In this document: in pieces, positions 1 through 7,831 of the stretch
Layout: every line of letters begins with the position of its first letter
Numbering within the stretch: the stretch's first letter is position 1
Assembly (NCBI GenBank): GCA_027600665.1
Contig: JADGJL010000997.1
Coordinates: 1-11,166 of the forward strand
Length of the DNA: 11,166 nt
DNA from: Irineochytrium annulatum
Lineage: Eukaryota > Chytridiomycota > Chytridiomycetes > Chytridiales > Chytridiaceae
Reading direction: 5' to 3'
Notes under the pieces: generated by a model
Database searches by the model: none
What the model saw: only the letters and a program-made list of their open reading frames with translations
What the model was told of the DNA's origin: nothing
Program-made: the position numbers and the translations under genes

Positions 1-5
1 CTCAA

Positions 6-112
6 ATGTCCACTTCGCTGGTTGATTGATGGCAAACGTCACTCCCATCCAGCACCATCCAGATGTTCAAAAAGCCCTTCACGACGAAGCAGCAGTCGGT
101 ACGGATCGTTAA
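6..112 (+). promoter_or_regulatory. Possible uORF pair in the eIF2D leader
   Basis: Two upstream ATGs precede the eIF2D start at 63. The first (6) opens a 7-codon ORF that ends with TGA at 27-29. That stop overlaps the second ATG (29-31) in a TGATG stop-start arrangement. The second ORF is out of frame with eIF2D, passes over its ATG and, on unspliced RNA, ends at a TAA at 110-112. Whether this stretch is transcribed leader or promoter, or part of a 5' intron (CAG lies directly before ATG 63), cannot be told here. Confidence 0.3.
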
Positions 113-2247
113 TGGGAAGCTCCTCCGGGTTGAATCCAACTCTTCTTTCCAGGTCCTGCGATCGTCAGACAGGAAGAAGCTTCGGTCGGAGGTGACTGGC
201 CTGCATCCAAGTTTGCACGCCCCCACTGGATCTAACACGATTCAACGTCCAGATCCTCGCCGCCTTCCCACTGCTCACGGAAGACACTCTCAATGCCCAC
301 CTGATCCCATCAAAGGAGGAAGTGACATCCGTTAAGTTACTAACGCACGGCCAGCTTCCCGGCGTGATGTACGTGGTTGGCAACCTGCCCCTCTTCTTCC
401 GCATCGGTGTCGACGGCGCTCTGACGCCGACCGTGTACGCGCTGTGGCGTGTCCCAGACATGGTGGCCCGCCTGTCGACGCACGGCGTCGTGATGAAGCG
501 CGTGTTCGATGGGGCGGATCTTATGCTGCCGGGAGTGATATTTGGACCTAGTGGTGTGGCGCCGGACGCGTGGAAGGCGGGCGATGCGATCGGGATGATG
601 GTGCGGGGAGGGCCGTTCCCGCTCGCGGTGGGTAACGCCGTCGTAGGGGCGGAAGTGGTCGCAGGGATGACAGAGCTTAAAGGGCGTGGGGTGAAGACCG
701 TTCACGCTTATGGGGACTTCCTGTGGGCTTCCGGGGATAAGTCGGAGCCGCCGGAAGTCGTTGGAGATTCGGAAGGTGATGCTTCCGATTAAGTTCTTTG
801 CTAACACCCTTACAGCGGGAGACTTAGATGAAGAGGATTACGAGGTGGTGTTTGAAGACGAGGGGTTCCAAGTAGACGGTGTCGAATCGCTAGACGACTC
901 CGTGACGGGAGCGATGGATGCACTATCGGTCACGTCCCCGACAAGCGAGGAAGCCTTCACCGAGGTGCGCGTTGACGCGGAAATGGCGGCGGCGGCTTCG
1001 AAGACCGCTCCGTCGTACACACCTGCGGAAATGGATAAGATTCTGGAGTCGGCCTTGCTCACAGCCATTAAAACGAAGCTGACTGACGACGCTAAATCCT
1101 ATCCCATCACCAGCTCGATACTCCTCGAGAAGTTTTTGGAGCCTTGTAGGGAGTTCGGGACCACTGTAGATCTGAAGCAGTCGTCGTTTAAGAAGCTGGC
1201 AAAGTTTTTAAAATCGATGGATAAAAAGGGCTACATAAAGCTCAAGGAGAGGAATGGGGACATGTTGCTTATGAGCGTCAATCGAAAGCACCCTGAGTAC
1301 GTTCTGCATTTGCCAAGTTGGTCCATAGCTCACAATTATCTCTAAGAGTTGCCGCGTTTGTTCCGCCGAAGCGATTAGCTGCCGATGTGAAGCCGGGCAC
1401 CGGGTTGGCAGGCGTAGCGTCGACCTCTGCATCGAAGGGATCTGCTGCCACTCCGCCGCCGCGAAAAAAGGAGCTTTCTATCGTCGAGCTGTATCGAGCT
1501 TCTGGCAGCGTTGCGAATATCTGGAACGAGATCGGTATCAGGTACAAATGACCTTGCCTTAAACGGCGTGCCTAATTATCAAACAGCAGCGATACTTACA
1601 TGAGCAAGGCGGACGTGAAGTTCAACCTCGATGAGTATATTAAATCCAAATCTCTCGTCGGAGCCGACCCGCGCCTCGTGAAGCTCGACCCTTACCTTGC
1701 CAACACGTTGTTGAAGAAGGACGAGAACGATGTCGATTATCTGACACGAGAGGCGCTCTTCAACCGCATCCTTGAGAAGATGTCGCCCTTCCACGAGTTG
1801 ACCCTGCCGGATCACGATCCCGTCATCAAGAAGGGCGTGCCAAAACCGATCCAGGTGATCGTCGAGCTTAGGCAGGGGAGGAAGCATGTCACACGGGTTT
1901 TGGGCGTGGAGGCATACGGGATTGATCCTGATGAGCTTTCAAGCGAGCTAAAGGTTTGTGAAACGCCGGACCTGCTTCCAAGCAGATTAACTTATTGCGC
2001 TCATTAGGTTCGCTGTGCGAGCAGTACAACAATCACCCCTTTGCCGGGAAAGTCAAGCACGTTGCTGCACGATGTCACTGTTCAAGGCAGCAAGATACCA
2101 GATGTGTGCTTGTTGCTGTGTGAGAAGTATGGCGTGCCGTTTACGGGGAAAGGAGGTAAGGCAGCCACGCAAGCCCCAAACTACGGGCTCAAGGGCGGTC
2201 CTCAAAGCAAGTATGTGGAAGTCACGGATAAGACCGAGAAAAAGTGA
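63..2247 (+). CDS. TMA64: Translation initiation factor 2D (eIF2D/Tma64-type), 7 exons
   Basis: Exons 63-98, 153-191, 253-775, 816-1296, 1347-1541, 1587-1953 and 2008-2247 join in phase to a 626-residue protein. Introns are 40-61 nt, GT..AG. The start MFKKPF followed by RSSDRKKLR matches the eIF2D N-terminus. Domains in order: N-terminal pre-PUA region (about 1-84); PUA domain (about 85-170, with PTVYALW and GADLMLPGV); acidic linker (200-250); SWIB/MDM2-like winged helix (about 270-360, with LKQSSFKKLAKFLKSM); Ser/Pro/Ala linker; a further helical region with PRLVKLDPYL (453-462); SUI1/eIF1-like domain (about 511-615, with VTRVLGVEAYGIDP). The family removes deacylated tRNA and mRNA from 40S subunits after termination and can support reinitiation in the cytoplasm. 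Length is close to the human protein (about 580 residues). Odd: about 20 extra Gly/Lys-rich residues (591-612) just before the C-terminal KYVEVTDKTEKK. The next gene converges on it. Identity is firm; single splice sites are less so. Confidence 0.93.
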
Positions 2248-2549
2248 TGCTGGATGGGGGAGGATTATGAAAGCAAAGCGACAAGTTCAATCACAATACC
2301 GGTAGCAGAATATCTTTGCATGACAACACTATTGACAACATATTAAATAAAACTAAAAACCACATTTAGTGCGAGTTACGATTAGATATGCGACAGGAGA
2401 CGGAAAGCAATAAGAATAAGGTCACATGTCCCAAATCATTTACGTCTTGTCAGTAAACCATCAAATTCCATAACAGGTATAGAATGCAAGCGTGATAATA
2501 AAAGATAAATGCGGAATACAGAAGGTTGTACGCAATAGAAGTCCCCAAC
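2248..2549. terminator. AT-rich convergent 3' spacer with poly(A) signal
   Basis: About 300 bp lie between the stop of eIF2D (+) and the stop of the b561 gene (-). The stretch is much richer in A/T than the flanking genes, as expected of facing 3' UTRs. A canonical AATAAA for the + strand lies at 2346-2351, about 100 nt past the eIF2D stop. No clear TTTATT was seen for the minus-strand gene. No ORF or RNA gene is recognisable. Confidence 0.5.
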
Positions 2550-3626
2550 TTAATAAGCGCCAAGCACCCTTATCCGCGACACCGAGATCGCGTTCTTCCC
2601 GTAAATGACTCTGTATGGCTTCCCATCCATGTTAAAAGACCCACTCGTGCTTTCATTCGACAGAACATCACCCGCCAGGTGGCTGTTTAGAAACACGGCC
2701 GTCAGCGCCTCCGGCGGCACCAAGCTCGACATAATCGACGACGACGATTCCGCCACCGATAACACCGTCCCCTGCTCTACGCAGTATACATGCCCAGCTG
2801 CAACCTCCTCCCCTTGCTTATCACCACCCGGCCAAATCTTCCCACACCAACCCCCCTCACCTCGACTCCACCTCTTCCCTTCAAACAGCACAAAAAGCGC
2901 TACGATGGCGCCGACAACCATCGCGAACAGGACGTACCATCCCGCCCACACGGAGCCGGGGCGCAGCGCGTTATAGACGACCATGCCGAGCGGAGTATTG
3001 GCGAGCGCAACGACGAGCGCGCCGCGGCCAAGCCAGTGGTGCGCGTGCACGTACCACGGCTCTATGCCGGATTGCGCAGGGGTAAAGCAACGGGATTCGT
3101 CAAGGTGCGTCGGGAAGAAGTGGGAGCGGAAGAAGATGCCAAGGACGAGCTGGATGGAGGCGAGGAGAATCACGACGAGGCCCAGGATCTTCACGAAAAG
3201 CGTGGTTAAAGAAAATATGGACAAGGTACATGTATGGAACCTTACCATATGAGCCCCAGCCACTGCAGCGTCGCCGGTGCCGGCGTTGCCGGACCCGTTC
3301 CCCGCAGAGAAGACGACGACGAGGAACGACACCGCGGTCAGGACGAAGCAGCCGACGAACATCAGGAGCGTGTGGAGTGGCGGCATCGGCGAGCGGCGCG
3401 GGAACAGCGGGTAGTGTCTTGCGAGGAAGATGGCGGCCGGAGCGAACACGCACCTGGGCAAAGAAAAACCATTAGCATTCAAGAAGCACTGACGGGAAGA
3501 ACATAACGATAGATCTCACCAGGCGATGACCATCAGGGCGGCATGAGCGTGTATCATCCTGTCATACGTGTCCGGCGCCCCGATCCTCACGACGGCGAAA
3601 GCCCCCGCCGCCGGCGTCGTCGGCAT
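2550..3626 (-). CDS. Cytochrome b561-type transmembrane oxidoreductase
   Basis: Three exons on the minus strand, 3626-3520, 3453-3246 and 3188-2550, give 317 residues. Introns are 66 and 57 nt. The pattern is that of a cytochrome b561/ferric-reductase membrane core: about five hydrophobic helices (about 28-50, 63-85, 105-125, 155-178, 186-208), with His at helix starts in IHAHAALMVIAW (26/28), PPLHTLLM (63), GAHMILGLVV (104) and WYVHAHHWLGRG (153-156). In the family paired His residues bind two b hemes, and electrons cross a membrane from ascorbate or another donor to ferric iron or another acceptor. No DOMON domain is visible upstream, so this is a stand-alone core. The tail (209-317) is hydrophilic and not recognised. 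The start is uncertain: ATG 3626 is the only in-frame ATG in the first exon, and an earlier exon cannot be excluded, although SEH1 ends only 217 bp upstream. The donor/acceptor pair and substrate are unknown. Confidence 0.75.
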
Positions 3627-3812
3627 CGATGGCTGGCTTGGATAGCTGGCGACGATGGAGGACTCGGAGAGAGTCGCCCTGGGTCTCGCATGGTGGGTCT
3701 GTTTCCGGATTGATGGCAATGAAGGCGTGGATAAAATTGTGGAACCCCACCCGTTCGGACATGAAAGCACGAACTTTCAATGTGCAAACTGAGCCTATGT
3801 AAGATATTAACA

Positions 3813-3822
3813 CTTTTAAATA
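3813..3822 (-). promoter_or_regulatory. TATA-like element upstream of b561 gene
   Basis: Minus-strand TATTTAAAAG lies about 20 bp beyond the SEH1 stop and about 190 bp before the b561 start at 3626. It is the best TATA-like match in the short space between these two tandem minus-strand genes. Its function is inferred from position only. Confidence 0.3.
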
Positions 3823-3842
3823 CACCCGCTAATGCTCTATAA

Positions 3843-5552
3843 TCATAGGCTGACGGGGTCCTCGGCAGATATAACATTCGCGCATGTCCAGGTATCCAAG
3901 TACGAAGCTGAAAGTGACAGAAGTCAACTTAGCGATGCTCACAGGCAAAAAAGGACTCGACGCAGTGATTACGCACCTTTCCACAGCCGAACCTTTCCAT
4001 CATCCCCACTCGAGCTTAGCACAGTGCCCATCACGTTCCAATCCACTCTCCAAACCTTATTACCTCATCAGGAACTATATTCAAGGGAGCGGAGAAAAGG
4101 CAGGAAGACAAATGACTGATGAAAGAAATTGGACTGCTTTTACCTCCGCATGGTGATCGTCCATGCAAGCGACGACCTTCGCCCGTAGCCTCCCCTTCGT
4201 TCCCTTCTGCACCTGTTGCCGTCTGACGTCGGGGCCAAAGGTGCCGGGGGTATTAGGGGTGGACCGGGAGGATCGCTCTTCGTCCATGAGCTTGAATATT
4301 CGTACGCAACCGTCCTTCGAGGCCGTTGCAATCAGTTGGAAGCTCCTAAGGATCAAATTAAGCACATTGAGCGATTAACTAACGGCGTGGTAAGCAGTAC
4401 ATACCGTCCCATCGTCGGCGCCCATGCAACATCGGTCACGATGTCGGAGTGCGAGCCGAGTGTCTCGAAAGCCTTCCATTGTTTATCCTCATCCTGCCTA
4501 AACAACTATGGCAAAATACGTTTAAGCGTATACGCGGTCACCGATTGCAGCAAACCTTTACGACATTCTCGGGCCCGCAGCCGACGGCGATCATCTCTGG
4601 GAGGAACCGCGACGGACACCAGGTCATGCAGATGTGGTCCGACTCTCGGCTGTTTGGGATCGCCTCGAACTGGGCCTAAGAAATCGTGAAGGATAATATC
4701 ACCGTTAGATACCGGCACAGTCCCGCGCAATCGCTTGCGAAGACTCACGATCAAATCCCAAGAAGCCAGATTCGTGACGTCCATCGCCTCATAGATGCGC
4801 ACAAAGCCGTCGGACGAGCAAGACGCGATCTTGAGCCCGCTGTGATTCGGCGCGAATTCCACACCTTGGACAGATCCCCTGTGGTCCGTCAGGGTGGCGA
4901 CGAGCTTCCATCTCCGTCCGCTCTGCTTCACGGCTGAGCAGTAATCTAGCTTAGGTCTGCAGGGCTTGATGTTTCTAGTCGTACGCACCGTGCTCCTGCT
5001 CCTCCCAAATCTTCACATTCCGGTCGAAAGAGCATGACGCAAAAACATTCCCGAACTCCGGATGTGCCCAGCTGACCTTCAGGATGGAGCCATCATGTGC
5101 CTGTGGCAACTTCGTTAGCAGAGGACTGATCAACACCAAAAACGAAATGCATGTGCAAATGTATCAGAATAAGAGCACAAAGTTAAGCGCGAACACCGCT
5201 AGCGTGATTAAGAAGTCCACCCAGAGAACAACATGAAAGCAAAGCACCAAATATGAAAGCACAACACCAAGTAACCGGACAACCACATGAAGTTGTCAGA
5301 AACCCTCCTTACCCGCCACGAGTCGTTCAATACCCAAGCGTTCACTTCGTTCTGGTCCCAGACCTTCAGCTTCTGGTCCGACGAACAAGTCTTCTCGCGT
5401 TAATTTACAAACAGTCAGCCCTTTGGCGTCCGTTTAATCCAAAAGATACTGACCACCAGCCGCTTCCCGTAGAAATCGTAAGTAATGTCATGTATAAGGT
5501 CCTCGTGCCCCGCGTGGAACGTGCTCGCCATCTCCTTCTTCTCCTCAGCCAT
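3843..5552 (-). CDS. SEH1: Nucleoporin SEH1 (WD40 beta-propeller), 9 exons
   Basis: Nine minus-strand exons (5552-5454, 5390-5313, 5100-4989, 4933-4749, 4675-4556, 4505-4405, 4345-4144, 4055-3977, 3907-3843) join in phase to 346 residues. Introns are 50-88 nt except the second (212 nt). Recognition: [17 protein letters not shown] near the N-terminus, then [47 protein letters not shown] and [12 protein letters not shown]. These are the successive WD40 blades of Seh1, which resembles Sec13 and forms an open six-blade propeller completed by a partner. The family sits in the Y-shaped (Nup84/Nup107) nuclear pore subcomplex and in the SEA/GATOR2 complex of TORC1 nutrient signalling. Length fits the family (yeast about 350). 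A Ser/Thr/Pro-rich loop (about 252-285) lies between the last two blades. Start: ATG 5552 is the first in-frame ATG; ATG 5531, seven codons on, has a better context (G at -3) and could be used. It is transcribed away from the XRN-like gene. Confidence 0.93.
5233..5270. repeat. Tandem 20-bp-period duplication in SEH1 intron 2
   Basis: ATGAAAGCAAAGCACCAA at 5233-5250 and ATGAAAGCACAACACCAA at 5253-5270 match at 16 of 18 positions with a 20-bp period. They lie inside the longest intron of the window (5101-5312). This is probably a small local duplication, and no function is apparent. Confidence 0.55.
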
Positions 5553-5640
5553 TCGCCCGGGGTGGCTTGAACCGAAATGCCAACCAGCGCCTTTATTGAC
5601 AAGTCGACATCCATTTTCCTTGACCGCGACCGGCGACGAT
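5553..5640. promoter_or_regulatory. Compact bidirectional promoter, SEH1 / XRN-like
   Basis: Only 88 bp separate the first ATG of SEH1 (minus, 5552) from the ATG of the XRN-like gene (plus, 5641), so both 5' control regions must share or overlap this stretch and the neighbouring exons. No clear TATA box is seen. An upstream ATG at 5577 (+) is out of frame with the XRN-like start and opens an ORF running past it to 5810. It would act as an overlapping uORF if the transcript begins before it. Confidence 0.5.
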
Positions 5641-7240
5641 ATGGGCGTCCGGAACCTCGTCCCGGCCCTCACGCATTTGCATCCGGGGCTCCTACCGCCG
5701 TACAGGTTTTCGATGACCAGACCGAATCTCCACGTTCTCTTCGACCTCAACGGATTTCTACACGCGGCAGCGAGGACAACGTTAAGACACGAGGGCGATA
5801 TAATCCTTAAGAAAGTGCGGGACGCCGTGAGGACTTGCTTCGGCGTGGCAGTGGGGCCGATTGTACGCGGGCACGTGGCGGGAGTGTACTTGGCGTTGGA
5901 TGGACCGGCCCCTTGGTGCAAAATGGCACGGCAAAGGTTAAGAAGGGACAAAAGGAAGAGGACCAAGGTTCGTCACGTCCTGCTTGTCTCCATCTTTGCC
6001 GAAATTTGACGTGTGAGGACAGAGTGCCGCCGTTCAAGTCGCCTTCGATACCAACCACTTCACACCAGGCACGATATTCATGAACCAGCTCGAGACCCGG
6101 TCGGCCGAAATCACGTCCCTTATTCGCAATCACGTTGGCCGCGAAGTGGAAGTTATCTGGAGCGGTTCCCACACTCCAGGCGAGGGCGAGGTAAGGTAAA
6201 CCCGAGTCCTTTTTCTTAATTGTAATTCTCTGCCTAACCGCCATTGTTTTTTTCAAAACTCCCGCCAGATGAAACTTTGGTCTTACATGCACCGTATCCA
6301 CAGCGCCTGGTCCACATCACGTCCCGCAAAGCGCCACCCGTTCCCTCCGAACTTCGTCATTCTCACCACGGACTCCGACGCCTATGTGCAGAGCCTCTTG
6401 ACGCCGAATGCTGGCGCTCTAGTCCTAAACTACAACTCCCGCCGCTGCTTCCGTGCTCCGGACCTACCGGCCTCGCTAGGCGCCGCAGCTGGAGCGACTG
6501 TAGGCCAAGATCTCGCGCTCTTGTCGCTCCTAGCGCTGGGGAACGATTTGGTCCCTTCGATGGCGCCTGAGCGACGGGAGGACGACACCGCGGCAACTCT
6601 CGCCCAATCTTGGACGCGGCGCGCTGGCGAGTTTCAGGCGGGGACAGCGGCACCGCTGATTCTGCCCGACCAGCGTCGTCTCAACGTTCCTGCGCTCATC
6701 AACTGGCTGCGAGGCACGGCGCGAGGGCCCGCGCATGTCTCGGCGGCGTCGCTCGGAAGGAGGCCTGACGTGGAGGGCTTTTTGCGAGCGCTGGCGTGGT
6801 CCGTCGGTGGCGTGCTCGAGGGCAGCTGCTTGGATTATCGGCATGTGTGGGCAGGTGACGCGCCGACGGCGTCGGAGATATTGTGGTGGTGGGAGGAGAG
6901 GAGGGACTTCAACCTTAACGCCGGGAGCTGGAAAGGGTTTGAGGCGAGGCCGCCGTTGAGCGCGGAGCTGTGCGCGGTGGCGGTGAGTTGCATGAAGATT
7001 CCACGCGCGTGAGTTGCAGGAGTGGGACGACTCAGTCACGTGTTCTTTTTTTTCTTTTTTTAGATGCTGCCACTCGAGGCCATGAATCTAGTTGATGAAC
7101 GGCTACACAACAGTATGAGATGGTTCCACGCCGAGGTAGGAGAGCCGCTTGATGATCCGGACGTCTTTGACGGGGAGGTCGCCGATCGCCTTGTGAGAGG
7201 TTTGCTAACCGTTTGGGCTCTGAATCCGCTAAGACCTTGA
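5641..7240 (+). CDS. Minimal XRN-family 5'-3' exoribonuclease, 4 exons
   Basis: Exons 5641-5967, 6023-6190, 6269-6982 and 7064-7240 join at phase 0 to 461 residues; introns are 55, 78 and 81 nt. It starts MGVRNLVPAL as XRN proteins start MGVP/MGIP. Catalytic landmarks follow in order: FDLNG (Asp35), LDGPAPWCKMARQR (Asp87, with the Lys and Gln-Arg of the 5'-phosphate pocket), SGSHTPGEGEMK (Glu163, Glu165), TTDSDAY (Asp200, Asp202) and LLALGNDLVPSM (Asp258). These match the seven acidic metal ligands of Xrn1/Xrn2, which degrade 5'-monophosphorylated RNA. Residues 333-420 keep a weak trace of the later conserved XRN block (ALAWSVGGVLEG, then RPPLSAELCAVAMLPLEAMNLV). The protein stops where Xrn1 (about 1500 residues) and Xrn2 (about 900-1000) continue, so it is a catalytic core alone. 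No zinc knuckle or membrane segment is seen. The first intron has a weak donor (GTTCGT). Family is firm; substrate and location are unknown. Confidence 0.82.
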
Positions 7241-7831
7241 CTTCAGCTCTTGAGCGGCTCGAGGACTTCGAAAGTTGGCCTTGACCTTTTAATGGATTAT
7301 GCGTTGAACTTAGTGGCAAGATAGGATAAGGAGTCTTTACCTATGGACTTTTCCAACGTGCCGGCTTTTTGATCAAGTGCTTTGAGGTCGGCGTGAGCAA
7401 TCTCGAACCGCCTGGGTGGATTTTGAAATAGCGTACCATAGCCGTTTTGGCAAAGTTTTTACGTTGTGGGGCAATGGTTTAATTTGCGGCCCATGTACTC
7501 TTAAATTTTAAATCAAAAAATGCTGAGTCAGAAAGCGTATGCCTGTGGAAAGGTACAGTCAGATCGGTAACGGTGAATGAACGACAGTCTAAGAATAGAC
7601 GGTTTTCCCGACTGAATTTGTCCGGACGAGCTGGTTCGCGGCGCCATTATAGAGCGGCAGCCCAAGAACGGCGACGCGCCTCTCCCCCCACTGTTCGCGA
7701 GAGTAAACACTAACAGGCCTCCAGACTACTTAGTTCCAGGCCTCGACCAGACCGGGCCCATCTCATCCTCGGCGCCACCGAAGCCTATCACCTCATCTCA
7801 CCTACTTCCGCCAACCGCATTGCAATCTACG
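7241..7831. other. Intergenic spacer, XRN-like 3' end to SABATH promoter
   Basis: About 590 bp without a credible gene on either strand. The first part should hold the 3' UTR of the XRN-like gene. An AT-rich patch lies at about 7500-7520. From about 7640 the composition becomes GC- and C-rich, leading into the SABATH leader. No canonical AATAAA, tRNA or repeat was recognised. The only distinct site is a bZIP-type motif at 7521-7530, listed separately. Confidence 0.5.
7521..7530 (+). promoter_or_regulatory. AP-1/Gcn4-like bZIP site
   Basis: TGCTGAGTCA contains the TGAGTCA core bound by AP-1/Gcn4/Yap-type bZIP factors, with the TGC extension of NF-E2/Maf-type sites. It lies about 300 bp upstream of the SABATH start and next to an A/T-rich patch, so it could be an upstream activating element. 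A 7-bp core can arise by chance, and nothing shows that it is used. Confidence 0.3.

Noticed and set aside
2605..3209. Overlapping plus-strand frames across the b561 exons
   Set aside because: They are antisense to a gene with clear membrane helices and heme His residues, and their Pro/Arg/Thr-rich translations show no family pattern.
3516..3825. Possible N-terminal extension or DOMON domain for the b561 gene
   Set aside because: The longer minus-strand frames here begin at GTG rather than ATG, no good splice donor links them to the b561 frame, and no DOMON motif is recognisable.
7029..7042. CACGTG E-box (7037-7042)
   Set aside because: It lies inside the third intron of the XRN-like gene, a 6-bp palindrome is common by chance, and no nearby start would make it a promoter element.
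5641..7240. XRN-like gene as a giant-virus insertion
   Set aside because: XRN-like nucleases exist in large DNA viruses, but this gene has three spliceosomal introns with normal ends and sits head to head with SEH1, so a cellular gene is the simpler reading.
5641..7240. XRN-like gene as a decayed pseudogene of Xrn1
   Set aside because: All exons join in phase without internal stops and every catalytic acidic residue is kept, which is not expected of decay.
7528..7710. 60-codon minus-strand open frame in the spacer before the SABATH gene
   Set aside because: No similarity, no low-ambiguity start context and no splice partners; length is within chance expectation.
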